Source of the DNA: an uncultured Pseudomonadales bacterium
GTDB lineage: Bacteria > Pseudomonadota > Gammaproteobacteria > Pseudomonadales > Azotimanducaceae
DNA: 64,000 nt
Reading direction: 5' to 3'
Assembly: GCA_937775265.1 (NCBI GenBank)
Contig: CALKBV010000002.1
Span: forward strand, 411,234 to 475,233
Shown: piece by piece, positions 9,773 through 19,445 of the stretch
Numbering within the stretch: the stretch's first letter is position 1
Layout of the letters: every line of letters begins with the position of its first letter
The notes under the pieces: generated by a model
What the model saw: only the letters and a program-made list of their open reading frames with translations
Databases searched by the model: none
Told to the model about the DNA's origin: nothing
Made by a program: the position numbers and the translations under genes

Positions 9773-10504
9773 ATGACGCTACCCAGATTCTTTGTCGAAG
9801 GTAGCATCAAAATAGGGAAAACTTTTGCGTTGCCTGAAGCATCCGGGCACCACTTGGCTCGAGTGCTTCGTATATCCACCGCCGAGAGCATCGTTGTGTT
9901 CAATGGCAAGGGCGGTGAGTTCATCTGTTCCATCGAATCAATCAGGAAAAGTCATGTTGAGGTTAGACCGGTCAAGTACGATGAAAACGACCGGGCACCC
10001 CAACTCAGAACCACGCTTGGCCTTTGCATCCTGAAAAAAGATTCGATGAATAGCGTGTTAACGAAAGTTACCGAACTTGGTATAACCCGGATTACCCCAA
10101 TTATCAGCGATCACTGCGCTGTAGCGCACAAGATGATTCATCATCGAGAAACCCACTGGCGGCAGGTGATGATCGCAGCCTGCGAGCAATGCGGTCTTAA
10201 TCTTTTACCCGTGCTGGACCCGGCCACAAACCTATCAGACTGGCTTGCGACCAGCAGCGCAGACATTAGGCTACTCGCAGTTCCCGGAAGTTCCCCAATC
10301 CCGCGCACGAAATCTATCGTCAATTCAGTAAGCCTGTTAACCGGCCCTGAAGGTGGATTTAGCGAAGCTGAAGAAAAAGAGGCTATAAATGTGGGATTCA
10401 ATACTGTGACATTTGGCGAACGTGTTCTTCGGGCCGAGACCGCCCCGATAGTTGCATTATCGGTTTCTCATCAGGTCTGGGGCAGTTTCGGCATTACTGG
10501 ATGA
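9773..10504 (+). CDS. rsmE: 16S rRNA (uracil1498-N3)-methyltransferase
   Basis: SPOUT-family enzyme methylating U1498 of 16S rRNA with SAM. The 243-residue protein starts LPRFFVEG, continues with GHHLARVLRIS (PUA-like RNA-binding part), and ends with the knotted SAM-binding domain containing TGPEGGFSEAEE and FGERVLRAETAPIVAL, the hallmark of RsmE. It starts 2 bases after metF and is the third gene of metK-metF-rsmE, which makes SAM and then uses it. It converges with chpC with a single base between the two stops, so there is no room for separate terminators. Confidence 0.95.
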   Translation: MTLPRFFVEGSIKIGKTFALPEASGHHLARVLRISTAESIVVFNGKGGEFICSIESIRKSHVEVRPVKYDENDRAPQLRTTLGLCILKKDSMNSVLTKVTELGITRITPIISDHCAVAHKMIHHRETHWRQVMIAACEQCGLNLLPVLDPATNLSDWLATSSADIRLLAVPGSSPIPRTKSIVNSVSLLTGPEGGFSEAEEKEAINVGFNTVTFGERVLRAETAPIVALSVSHQVWGSFGITG

Positions 10505-10505
10505 G

Positions 10506-10970
10506 CTACTGAATGACTGCGTTTAGAAGCGCCTCCTGAAGGTAACCCAGGTTCGGTACTGAAAGAACATCGTTGTTGAATCTGGCCTTCGCGATCTCAG
10601 TTCGCTCTATCGTACCCCCTGTTCCTATGAGCATTTCGTCACTGATTTCGTGCGATACGGGATCGGTCTGCGCAACCAGCGCATAGAAAGGCAACAGCAC
10701 CTGGTCAGTATCGCCCCTTACGATGACAAGGCTTGCCGAGGCAACACTCACAAGGGAAAAACTCGCTCGCTCAACCGTCAGCATTTCAAAAGAGACCACC
10801 GGGACTTGGATACCGCGCCAACCCAGCAATCCCAAAAACCACTCCGGGGTATCTTCCATACGTTGCAAAGGTTCATAAGGAATAATTTCAGCAATCACAT
10901 CGCCAGGCAATATAACTGCCTGCTTCTGCATCTCCAGAATGTAGACTTCCAATTTTTCAGATTCAGACAC
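10506..10970 (-). CDS. chpC: CheW-like chemotaxis scaffold, ChpC type
   Basis: A 154-residue single CheW-like domain protein, last in the pilus chemosensory operon, 2 bases after chpA. CheW proteins couple receptors to the histidine kinase. The beta-barrel core is recognisable from LLGWRGIQVPVVSFEML, the counterpart of the CheW segment for scaffold contacts. In Pseudomonas chpC is the second CheW of this pathway and lies downstream of chpA and chpB. Here it follows chpA directly, so the methylesterase gene chpB is missing. Assignment rests on domain and position; the sequence is divergent. Confidence 0.75.
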   Translation of the reverse strand: MSESEKLEVYILEMQKQAVILPGDVIAEIIPYEPLQRMEDTPEWFLGLLGWRGIQVPVVSFEMLTVERASFSLVSVASASLVIVRGDTDQVLLPFYALVAQTDPVSHEISDEMLIGTGGTIERTEIAKARFNNDVLSVPNLGYLQEALLNAVIQ

Positions 10971-10972
10971 GT

Positions 10973-13900
10973 CTAATTCTGCTCAGGTTTCGCTTTCACG
11001 CTGGCGATAACTTCTTCAATAGTCGCTAAAAGTTTCGCCTCCTGGAAAGGTTTCCCCAGGTACTGCTTAACACCAAGTTCCATCGCCTGCTGCTTGTGTT
11101 TCTCGCCGGTCCTGGAGGTAATCATTATCACAGGAAGGTTTTTTAGGTTCTCGTCACGTCGCACACTACGAAGAACTTCAAACCCATCCATTCTAGGCAT
11201 TTCGATATCCAGCAGAACAACATCTGGCCTGATAGTCTGAAGCTGATTCATCGCATCAACACCATCCTTCGCTGTGGCAACTGCAAAACCCTGCCTTTCC
11301 ATCAGTCGTGAGGTCACCTTCCTGACTGTAACCGAGTCATCGACGATCATCACTGTTCGAACTTTGTTAACTGGTTCCGGAACCGCTTCTGCAACGACCG
11401 GATCTGTCGGCACATTAACACTCGCTTCGTAGCTACGTACCAATGCCATGCAATCCAGAATAATGACGACACTACCATCACCGAGCACCGTCGCTCCCGA
11501 TATACCGCAAACATCACCGAAATGGGCACCAAGGGTTTTTACAACCACTTCCCTGGAACCAATCACCCTGTCTACCTGGAGCGCAACCGCATGATCACCG
11601 CTTCGTGCAAGGATTACCGGCAAGGGAACCACCTGGCCGGTCAAATTTGGGTTATCCACCTTGTCCAGCATCTTTCCAATATAAGCAAGCCTGTATGGCT
11701 GACCCGCATATTCAAACATTGGGGCATCCGGCTGATAGTAGGCTTCCAGCTCATAGGGGCTTACCCTGACAATACCTTCAATGGTGTTAAGCGGTATCGC
11801 ATAAGTTTCTTCTTTAACAGCAACCATCAGGGCGCGGTTAATCGAGACTGTGAATGGAATTCGGATCGTAAACTCAGTACCCACACCCAGCGTAGAATCA
11901 ATCGCTACGCTGCCACCAAGTGCTTTAATCTCGCTACCAACAACATCCATTCCAACTCCACGGCCGGAAATCTGTGTCAGCTTTTGCGCCGTGGAAAAAC
12001 CCGCGTGCATGATGAACTGCATCACTTCGTGATCTGATACATCCTGTCCCTCTGCAATAAGCCCTCTTTCAATAGCTTTACTTCTTACGGCATTGACGTC
12101 GATACCACCGCCATCATCACTGATGGCCAGCACCACATACCGGCCCTCTCGAGACAATCGCAGACTGATGCGGCCCGGTACCTGTTTACCGGACGCAATG
12201 CGCGCTTCTTGATCTTCAATACCATGGTCAACAGAATTTCTGAGCATATGTTCCAGTGGCGCTACAATTCTTTCAAGAACGTTTCGATCCAGTTCGCCTT
12301 CAATATTGTAAGCATCGAATCGAACTGACTTACCAACTTCACTACTGACCTGTCTAACGATTCTTCTCAGTCTGGGGATCAGGCGCGAGAACTGTACCAT
12401 TCGTGTTCTGGTTAAACCTTCCTGAAGTTCGGCGCTAATGCGCGCCTGTTGATGCAGGAGCGTTTCTGCATCCCTGATTCTATTAGCCAGCGTGTCTTTC
12501 AGGTCCATCATGTCCGATGACCCTTCACTCAAGACGCGGGAAATTGCCTGAAGCATTGTGTATCGGTCCATCTCCAGGTCATCGAATCCGGAATCACCGT
12601 CCACACCCTGTCTGGAACGAATAAGTGTTTCTCTTGAATCGGCCTCAATCTCGAGTCGTCTTACCTGGACCCTGATTCGGTTAATAGTTTCTTCCATTTC
12701 CTCGAGATACTCACTGAAATCGCTAATTTGCTGCTCAACCCGGCCTCGAGTAATACTCGATTCACCCGCCAGACCAATTAATTCTTCCAGTAAATCAGCC
12801 GATACCCTGACCATTTCCTGGCTGGCACTCGCTGCGGTCTTGTCCTTGGATGCACCCTCAATTGCCGATCTAGGCTCGGTCGGTGCCGAATCATTAGTGG
12901 CTGTGTAGAGCGCTTCAACTGGATCCGTTTCCAGTAAGGGCTCAAGGGCACTTTTCAAAGATGCCAGGTCTTCTTCTGAAGCTGCCCCGGATGATAATTT
13001 CTTATAGACCTCGACTCGCCTGATGACTTCATCCTGGTGCTTGTTTAGCAGCGCAAAGAATTCATCATCCAGCTCAATGGGATTCTTCTGGATTCCGATC
13101 AGGAAAGTTTCGAAATTGTGTACGTATTCACCCAGGCTGGCTGCACCCGCCATTCGGGCAGCGCCCTTCATGGTATGTAACTGCCTCAGCAAGTTGTCCA
13201 GATTACCGCCCGGAGATCCGGATTCAGAACAGGCAAAGATACTTTGGTCAATTTCTTCCAGCATCTCTTCAGTTTCTTCCAGGAATATTGGGAGGATATC
13301 GCCATCAATATCGTCCGCAGGCAGTTCCGTTAGTACCCCGGTAGTTACTTCCACTGGCGGTTCCTGCTCCGGTGCGCTTTCCACCTCAGGCGCCATCAGG
13401 ACTTCTGGCGTGGCCTCTGGCGTAACCTCTACTTCAATCGGATTAAAATCTAGTGCATCGAGCTCTGCTATAACGCCCCCGGCTGGTCTTAGAGCCTGAG
13501 ATGACGCTAGAGCATCGAACATGAATACGAGGTGATCGTGGGCCCGCTTCATTAGCGACAACGTCTGATCGTCCGGCTTTGAAGGCCCCTCACTGTATAT
13601 TCGGCGCATGCTGGCGATCAGGGCAGAAAGGTCCGGCTGATTATGAGTAACCCCCTGTTCCTGTGCAATCTTCAACTCAGAAACCAGTGCCTCGACATCC
13701 TGCCAACCGTCCGTTGCAATATTAGGTTCACTCAGTAGCTTGATCTCACGGAAATCAAAACCTAGAGCCGGTTGATCTTCGGTCGCGCTAACGGCCAGAC
13801 GACCCATCAATACTTCTGAACCTGGTACAGAATCACGATGACCTGGAATGTCCTGCAGGACCTTTCTTATAAGGCTCGCGGCTTCCTGAACAGCATCAAT

Positions 13901-14578
13901 AAGATGCTGGTCCGCGGGTTTATTTTGAACAAGGTACCGGTTCGCCAAATGCTCGAGAGGCGTCGCAATAGTAGATATTGAACTGATTTCTACCATCGCG
14001 GCAGAGCCTTTCAAGGTGTGGAAGGCCGCGACCAGGTCGCTGCTGACATCCCCTGGATTAGTAACAAAACCATCAATAACCTCGAGCTTCTCTTCCGCTT
14101 CGATCCTAAATATTTCTTCCCCCTCAAGGCTGTCTTCAGCGGGCTCAGGGCTGTCTAAATTGGCAGTAACAATGATTTCTTCGAGCTCAAAGGATTTCTC
14201 TATTACCCCAGGTTCCGATGCGGCAGTTGTCGAAATAGCTGAGGGTGTTCCACCCTCCGCTAGCGCATCAGCGATAGCGACCAGTTCGTCTGGCTTGAAC
14301 CTGTTTTGCTGACCCTCCTTAAATGCCGTAACACCTTCAGGAATCTGTCCAACAGCTTCAGTAATAACGTCCATCACCGCCGGGTTCGCAGTCACCGTTT
14401 TCTCAATCACGCGACTCAATAAATTTTCAATTGACCAAGCCAGTTCACCAACAACCGTGGCGCCGACCATTCGACCACTGCCTTTCAACGTATGGAACGC
14501 GCGCCGAATTTCAGTCAGGGCTTCTTCATTTGTGGGTTCGCTCTTCCAAATCGGTAAGAACTCAAAAATAGTCTCCAA
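10973..14578 (-). CDS. chpA: ChpA/PilL-type hybrid histidine kinase, C-terminal part (frameshifted gene)
   Basis: Downstream part of the CheA-like kinase controlling type IV pili. Three Hpt domains show phosphoacceptor sites HTLKGSGRM (about 28-36), HTLKGSAAM (about 187) and HTMKGAARM (about 465). A CheA dimerisation helix pair follows (about 595-645), then the ATPase with MLRNSVDHGIED and DDGGGID, a CheW-like regulatory domain, and a REC domain (about 1075-1195) with VDDS, DIEMPRMDG and the K of GKPF. The first start in this frame is a TTG at 14578, but the family protein continues upstream in another frame; see the 21-nt repeat at 14724. Adding one base joins both parts into about 1823 residues. 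Unless the frameshift is a sequence error, this part may not be translated. Confidence 0.85.
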   Translation of the reverse strand: METIFEFLPIWKSEPTNEEALTEIRRAFHTLKGSGRMVGATVVGELAWSIENLLSRVIEKTVTANPAVMDVITEAVGQIPEGVTAFKEGQQNRFKPDELVAIADALAEGGTPSAISTTAASEPGVIEKSFELEEIIVTANLDSPEPAEDSLEGEEIFRIEAEEKLEVIDGFVTNPGDVSSDLVAAFHTLKGSAAMVEISSISTIATPLEHLANRYLVQNKPADQHLIDAVQEAASLIRKVLQDIPGHRDSVPGSEVLMGRLAVSATEDQPALGFDFREIKLLSEPNIATDGWQDVEALVSELKIAQEQGVTHNQPDLSALIASMRRIYSEGPSKPDDQTLSLMKRAHDHLVFMFDALASSQALRPAGGVIAELDALDFNPIEVEVTPEATPEVLMAPEVESAPEQEPPVEVTTGVLTELPADDIDGDILPIFLEETEEMLEEIDQSIFACSESGSPGGNLDNLLRQLHTMKGAARMAGAASLGEYVHNFETFLIGIQKNPIELDDEFFALLNKHQDEVIRRVEVYKKLSSGAASEEDLASLKSALEPLLETDPVEALYTATNDSAPTEPRSAIEGASKDKTAASASQEMVRVSADLLEELIGLAGESSITRGRVEQQISDFSEYLEEMEETINRIRVQVRRLEIEADSRETLIRSRQGVDGDSGFDDLEMDRYTMLQAISRVLSEGSSDMMDLKDTLANRIRDAETLLHQQARISAELQEGLTRTRMVQFSRLIPRLRRIVRQVSSEVGKSVRFDAYNIEGELDRNVLERIVAPLEHMLRNSVDHGIEDQEARIASGKQVPGRISLRLSREGRYVVLAISDDGGGIDVNAVRSKAIERGLIAEGQDVSDHEVMQFIMHAGFSTAQKLTQISGRGVGMDVVGSEIKALGGSVAIDSTLGVGTEFTIRIPFTVSINRALMVAVKEETYAIPLNTIEGIVRVSPYELEAYYQPDAPMFEYAGQPYRLAYIGKMLDKVDNPNLTGQVVPLPVILARSGDHAVALQVDRVIGSREVVVKTLGAHFGDVCGISGATVLGDGSVVIILDCMALVRSYEASVNVPTDPVVAEAVPEPVNKVRTVMIVDDSVTVRKVTSRLMERQGFAVATAKDGVDAMNQLQTIRPDVVLLDIEMPRMDGFEVLRSVRRDENLKNLPVIMITSRTGEKHKQQAMELGVKQYLGKPFQEAKLLATIEEVIASVKAKPEQN

Positions 14579-14723
14579 AACCTCTTCGGCTTCGTCAACG
14601 AAGATCTCGAGGATTTCATCGTCAATTGCGTCATCTTCGGTTTCCGATACGGGCGCGGTAACTTCAACCGGCTCTTCAACAACTTCTTTTATTACTTCCT
14701 CGGCTAAATCTGCTGCAACCTCT

Positions 14724-14763
14724 GCCGCGTCTTCTAAAACCTCGCCGCGTCTTCTAAAACCTC
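14724..14763 (-). repeat. Tandem repeat holding the chpA frameshift
   Basis: Two copies of a 20-base unit lie head to tail at 14724-14743 and 14744-14763. On the coding strand one more base between them would make the period 21, encoding two in-frame copies of the heptapeptide EVLEDAA, and would join the two chpA frames. The array sits in an Ala/Glu-rich linker before the first Hpt domain of the C-terminal part. Loss of one base in such a repeat is a classic slippage event, and also a typical place for an assembly error. Confidence 0.85.
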
Positions 14764-16443
14764 TGCCGCAGGCGCTTCCGCCCCAAGCGCGTAGCCGAGC
14801 TTTTTGACCGCTGTTTCTGCGACCTCAAGCATCTGCAAATAAGGATCATTCGGGTTATCCAGGAGCCTTTCAAGATAGTAATCAACCGACGTAATCGCAT
14901 CCGCCAGATCGTCCATCTGCCCTAGTTCGGGCGTCTGCCCGCCACTTAGCAGATCATTAGCAACATAGTTAGCCGCCGCTTTAAGAACATCGCCCGCTTG
15001 AAGCTGATTCACGATCATCAAGCCACCGCGAAGCGCATTCAAAGATTGTGGGAGCGCTTCGATTTTGGCGTGATCAAACTCTGACGCGATGAACTCTATA
15101 ACGCTGTCTTTTGCAGCCGCGAGGCCAATTCTAGTTTCCCTGATCACGGCAGCCTGAGCTTCATCCAGATTAGCAAAGGAATCTCCCTCACGTCCTTTTT
15201 CCGAGCCCACGACCAACTGGCCCAGCTCCATACCGATTTCGATTAGAGCTTGCGCCATGTTGAGCAAGACATCTTCGGACGGCTCACCGCTTGTCTCCAG
15301 TCCCTTAATGACAGAGATCTGGCTCGCAACAGCGGCCTGTTGCTCCGCATTGTCCAATATGATCATTGTGCTGGAAATCTGCTCAAGGGTTGGCAGCAGG
15401 GCAGCCAGATCGTTTGTATTTCGATTCTTCGCTCGAACAAAAAGATCAAGTTTGTCCGTGACGGAGTTAAGCTCTTCAATCAGGATTGAAGCAACGGCGG
15501 ACATGGTTTCATCGTCAGGACCAATGGCGAATTCTTCTGATTCCGGCGCCTGACTCGCGTATCGCTGCCGTAACGCTGATATCTTTTTAGTGTCTTTCTT
15601 ACTTCCATTAATTAACTTAATCAAACCGATAGACAGTTCTTCGTCTACCGGCATCGACAAACCATGCTCTCCTGCCTGCGCGAGAGGCTTCAGGTGATCA
15701 TCAATTTGTTTCAGTCGTGTCGCTGTCTGGTTATCGAGTTTGATCCCGCCCTTCAGCACACCTTCCACTACCCCCAATCCAAGTTCAGCCAGATTCCCGG
15801 TCGGAGAATCACCACACAACCGGACCAACATCGTAAAGAGCTTGGCAATCGTCGTCAGGTTTTTACCAGCATCGGTTTTCCTGAAAATTTCCCCCAGACA
15901 CTGCTGGTAACGCGTTCTGATTTTGGGCAGGTTACCTTCGCCGCCTCTCTGGAAGTAAGCGTTAACTACCTCGCCCGAAGCGGCCTGTGTTAGGGGACCA
16001 AGATCAGGACCATCACCTTCTTCCAGTTCTGCACCTGAACTCTGGATTCTTTCTTCGCCACGCACAGCCCGAAGGTTATTAACCATTGGCAAATAGTTTT
16101 TCTCGGAATCTTCTTGCTCTCTATGTAACCGGTCCAGATAGGAGGGTAACTGTAAAATTGCCTGCATCAGGGTTTCCTGAGCCAACCGAACTTCGGTAAT
16201 ACTGTTGTTCATTAGCGACTGAGCGACCTGTTCCATCTCTGCCGCCATCAGCGCCGGTCCCTCTAAATGGACCATCTTTAGAGTCCCATGAACCTGGTGG
16301 ATAGCAGTCAGGCAGATGCGCATGCTGGTCGCGGCATCGGCCGACTCAGGCACGGCCGCCAATCCTACTTGTGCATTGTGGAGCGTATTCCCCAGCTCAC
16401 CCCGAATCCACTCCAGCGCTACATAACCCTGTGTTCCGCTCAT
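14734..16443 (-). CDS. chpA: ChpA/PilL-type hybrid histidine kinase, N-terminal part (frameshifted gene)
   Basis: 569 residues ending in EVLEDAARF where a one-base shift brings a stop. It starts MSGTQGYVALEWIRGELGNTL, close to N-termini of ChpA/PilL and FimL-like proteins. The first Hpt-like module has HQVHGTLKMVHLEG (about 49-62). The rest is a long mostly alpha-helical region of further degenerate Hpt/FimL-type modules without a clear phosphoacceptor. The gene lies 13 bases downstream of pilJ; pilK, the methyltransferase gene found at this spot in Pseudomonas, is absent. On its own the fragment has no kinase, CheW or receiver domain. Confidence 0.85.
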   Translation of the reverse strand: MSGTQGYVALEWIRGELGNTLHNAQVGLAAVPESADAATSMRICLTAIHQVHGTLKMVHLEGPALMAAEMEQVAQSLMNNSITEVRLAQETLMQAILQLPSYLDRLHREQEDSEKNYLPMVNNLRAVRGEERIQSSGAELEEGDGPDLGPLTQAASGEVVNAYFQRGGEGNLPKIRTRYQQCLGEIFRKTDAGKNLTTIAKLFTMLVRLCGDSPTGNLAELGLGVVEGVLKGGIKLDNQTATRLKQIDDHLKPLAQAGEHGLSMPVDEELSIGLIKLINGSKKDTKKISALRQRYASQAPESEEFAIGPDDETMSAVASILIEELNSVTDKLDLFVRAKNRNTNDLAALLPTLEQISSTMIILDNAEQQAAVASQISVIKGLETSGEPSEDVLLNMAQALIEIGMELGQLVVGSEKGREGDSFANLDEAQAAVIRETRIGLAAAKDSVIEFIASEFDHAKIEALPQSLNALRGGLMIVNQLQAGDVLKAAANYVANDLLSGGQTPELGQMDDLADAITSVDYYLERLLDNPNDPYLQMLEVAETAVKKLGYALGAEAPAAEVLEDAARF

Positions 16444-16456
16444 CCCAACAACCTAT

Positions 16457-18478
16457 CTATTCAGGTAACTTGAAAGTTACCGAAGACCTTAACTCGTTCG
16501 CCATTTCAGCAAGGTTACCTACTGCAGTGGCTGTTTCCTTTGTACCGTCCGTCGTTGCAGTGGTAGTTTCCTGAATACTGTTCATGGTGTTCGATATTTT
16601 CCCGGCCGACGCTGCCTGCTGCCTCGCCGCGCCCGAGATGTTCTCAATTATTTCTGCAAGTGATTTTGAAACACTTTCAATTTCACCCAATGCAACGCCT
16701 GCATCCTGGGCAAGGCGTGTGCCCTGAACAACCTCAGCAGTTGTCTGTTCCATAGAAGTTACCGCTTCATTTGTATTGCCTTGAATTGTCTTAACCAATG
16801 CGGAAATTTGCTTGGCAGCAGCACCGGACCTTTCGGCAAGTCTCTGTACCTCGTCAGCAACAACCGCAAAACCCTTACCTGCGTCACCAGCCATGGATGC
16901 CTGGATAGCCGCATTCAAGGAAAGAATATTGGTCTGATCAGCGATATCATTAATCAACGCTACAATGTCGCCAATTTCCTGTGAACTCTCACCCAGGCGT
17001 TTGATCCGTTTCGCTGTCTCCTGAATCTGCCCACGAATATTGTCCATCCCATCAATCGTGTTCTGCACGACCACCGCACCCTTGCTAGCGATGTCTACCG
17101 AGCGCTCAGCAACTGAGGATGATTCCGCCGCGTTGGATGACACCATATCAATCGACACTGCCATTTCATTCACTGCTTCAGATACATCCGCAATTTCATC
17201 GGCCTGTCGCTGCGACGCTTCAGACAATGCGCTAACCGAACTCTGCGTTTGGTCAGCAGCATTTGATACTTTGGCGGATGTCTCATTAATCTTTGAAACC
17301 AGTTCCCGCATCTGGTCAATAGAGAAATTGATGGAGTCTGCTATCACCCCTGTAAAACTCTCCGTAACCGTTGCCTGAACTCTTAAATCCCCATCCGCAA
17401 GATCGGCTAGCTCATCCAGCAGCTGGAGAATTGCAGCCTGGTTGTCTTCATTCTGTCGTGCACTTTCACTAACGCTGGAATTAGAGGCCCGATAGATGAG
17501 GACAATAATGATGACGAACACAACCAGTATGATCCCAAGAAGAGCAAACGCCATCTCCATAGACGCCAATCCAGCACTGCCTTCCGTTCTTGCTAAAGAA
17601 ACGGATAAAGCGCCAATAGCAGATAATAAATCGGCTGAAGATTTATAAATGGCAGTGCCAGCGTCGCGCAGTTCAGCCACTTCACCGGCCTGAATGAGGA
17701 CCTCTTTTACGCCACCATCAGCAGATTTAAAGAGTTCACTAATTTTCTCAAGATTTGATCGAACGTCAGCGTCGGAGACCGCCGCAATGACAAGTCCTGT
17801 ATCACCATTCTGGATCTCGCTCAGAACATCTCGGAAGATCCTGCTGTCACGAGAATACTGATCTTGCAGAACCTGCTCAAAACCACGATCAATGACCTTA
17901 TCGATCGTGTGCCCCATTCTTTCTGCGAGCAACGCCTGCCTTTGTGCAACGACAACCTCGCTGCCTGCTGCGCTATTTCTTAACAGCGCACTGACAATCT
18001 TGTTGTTTTCCTGCTGAATTAATTGAAGATTAATGTGGATATCGGCACTGGACTCACGCTGCGAGTCAACTGCACCCTTTTTCTGGATGATCGTATCGAT
18101 TTTTGTTGCCAGGTCCGCCCATAACGCCGCCACCTGGGACACCTGGGCCCGAGCAATATCCGGCGCTGCCGGCAGCCCTGTTGCACGGTCGCCGTTTCTG
18201 AGAACATCCAGGAGCCGGTCAAATTCATCTTTGTCGCGAGCAAGCGATGAAAAGGCCATGACGTTGCCACTACCCGCCGCAGAGGCGTGGTTGGCCAATC
18301 CCTGTGCAATGAGATGCATTTCGCTGGCATGTCGGGCATGTGGATTACTGCCTCCACCGGTGCCGCTCTGCACATAGAGATTTACACTGAATCCCGCTAT
18401 CAGCAACACAAGTAAACTGATCATGACCAGTAGCACAGGGCTACGCAGCATATTTGTCGTGTTTGTATCCTCAGCCAT
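16457..18478 (-). CDS. pilJ: Methyl-accepting chemoreceptor PilJ of the pilus pathway
   Basis: Transmembrane receptor of 673 residues that feeds the ChpA kinase. A first membrane helix lies at about 13-36 and a second at about 308-331, flanking a helical periplasmic domain with two PilJ-type repeats. A HAMP-like stretch follows, then a long cytoplasmic coiled-coil signalling domain whose hairpin tip reads NDIADQTNILSLNAAIQA, followed by GFAVVADEVQRLAERS. In Pseudomonas PilJ controls pilus extension and cAMP in response to surfaces. No PilK or ChpB adaptation enzyme is encoded nearby. It sits between pilI and chpA, transcribed leftward. Confidence 0.92.
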   Translation of the reverse strand: MAEDTNTTNMLRSPVLLVMISLLVLLIAGFSVNLYVQSGTGGGSNPHARHASEMHLIAQGLANHASAAGSGNVMAFSSLARDKDEFDRLLDVLRNGDRATGLPAAPDIARAQVSQVAALWADLATKIDTIIQKKGAVDSQRESSADIHINLQLIQQENNKIVSALLRNSAAGSEVVVAQRQALLAERMGHTIDKVIDRGFEQVLQDQYSRDSRIFRDVLSEIQNGDTGLVIAAVSDADVRSNLEKISELFKSADGGVKEVLIQAGEVAELRDAGTAIYKSSADLLSAIGALSVSLARTEGSAGLASMEMAFALLGIILVVFVIIIVLIYRASNSSVSESARQNEDNQAAILQLLDELADLADGDLRVQATVTESFTGVIADSINFSIDQMRELVSKINETSAKVSNAADQTQSSVSALSEASQRQADEIADVSEAVNEMAVSIDMVSSNAAESSSVAERSVDIASKGAVVVQNTIDGMDNIRGQIQETAKRIKRLGESSQEIGDIVALINDIADQTNILSLNAAIQASMAGDAGKGFAVVADEVQRLAERSGAAAKQISALVKTIQGNTNEAVTSMEQTTAEVVQGTRLAQDAGVALGEIESVSKSLAEIIENISGAARQQAASAGKISNTMNSIQETTTATTDGTKETATAVGNLAEMANELRSSVTFKLPE

Positions 18479-18513
18479 CTCTTACTCCAGCTCTCCCGTT
18501 GTTTCACACAGCG

Positions 18514-19068
18514 CTAGTGTGAGACAGCCAGCTTTCCTAATCTTGGGTCATCAGAAAGCGCTGCGAGGCTCATTACTGGCCACTGCACACCCGCTACCCC
18601 GTATGACCCTTGTACGAATTTCTCAAACATCTCAGGGACGTCCCCAGCTTCCTCGGAGTAGACATCCGAAGGAAAATGCTTCATTCCAAGTGAGTCATCA
18701 ATAATGAAACCCAGCAAATGTTCTTCGTCCTCAACAGCCAGCAATCTACGCTGCGCTCTGGGCAATGTTGAAGGTTGGCCAAAAAACAACGCCAGATCCA
18801 CCACCACCATGAGCCTGCCCCTGACGTTGCCAACTCCAGTAACAAAACTTTTGACACCTGGGACGCGAGTTGCCGGAGGAACTCTCATTAGTTCGCAGGT
18901 TTCTTTCATCGACGTGACAAATCTTTGTCCCAGCAGGTTGAATCCTAGACCAGTCGAGAGCGTTTGAGTCGCCTGCGCTGAAGGCAAATCAAGCGCACTG
19001 AGCCTTGCCTTTTCTGCCAGACTCGAAAGCATCTCAAATGGTGATAATTCACTCACCGCTAGAGACAC
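18514..19068 (-). CDS. pilI: CheW-like scaffold protein PilI
   Basis: A 184-residue CheW-domain protein coupling PilJ to ChpA. The segment GFNLLGQRFVTSMKETCELMRVP matches the start of the PilI CheW barrel, and GVGNVRGRLMVVVDLALFFG its central NxRG-type motif, which contacts the kinase. It overlaps the end of pilH by 10 bases if the GTG at 19068 is used. A second GTG at 19056, just after the pilH stop, is an equally good start. It is third in pilG-pilH-pilI-pilJ. Confidence 0.9.
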   Translation of the reverse strand: MSLAVSELSPFEMLSSLAEKARLSALDLPSAQATQTLSTGLGFNLLGQRFVTSMKETCELMRVPPATRVPGVKSFVTGVGNVRGRLMVVVDLALFFGQPSTLPRAQRRLLAVEDEEHLLGFIIDDSLGMKHFPSDVYSEEAGDVPEMFEKFVQGSYGVAGVQWPVMSLAALSDDPRLGKLAVSH

Positions 19069-19424
19069 GCCCGCATGACTGAAATCAGCTCATCGGTATC
19101 CACTGGTTTCGTTATGTAGCCTTTGGCACCCTGGCGCTGCCCCCAGACTTTGTCGGTTTCCTGATTCTTGCTACTCACAATAATGACAGGTATGTGTTTG
19201 GTATCTTTACCTCTGGCGATATGCCTTGTTGCCTGGAACCCGTTCATGTCAGGCATGACTATATCCATCAGAATAACATCCGGCTGCTCTGCAATGGCCA
19301 TACTCACACCGTCTCGTCCGTTTTCTGCAGTAATGACCTCGTGACCCATCAATTCAAGCATCGCCTTGAACTGATGGGTTTCCGTTGGAGAATCATCAAC
19401 TAACAATATCTTCGACATCCCCAT
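19059..19424 (-). CDS. pilH: Response regulator PilH
   Basis: A stand-alone CheY-like receiver of about 121 residues. It keeps the acidic pair DD near the N-terminus (LLVDDSPTE), the phosphoacceptor aspartate in ILMDIVMPDMNGFQATR, and the lysine in TKPVD. The segment QETDKVWGQRQGAKGYITKP is typical of PilH, which acts in Pseudomonas as the second regulator opposing PilG or as a phosphate sink. Possible starts are TTG 19427, ATG 19424 and ATG 19418; I chose 19424 because a GGGAG ribosome site lies just upstream. Confidence 0.9.
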   Translation of the reverse strand: MGMSKILLVDDSPTETHQFKAMLELMGHEVITAENGRDGVSMAIAEQPDVILMDIVMPDMNGFQATRHIARGKDTKHIPVIIVSSKNQETDKVWGQRQGAKGYITKPVDTDELISVMRACL

Positions 19425-19445
19425 CAAGCTCCCTGCTCTATGTCT

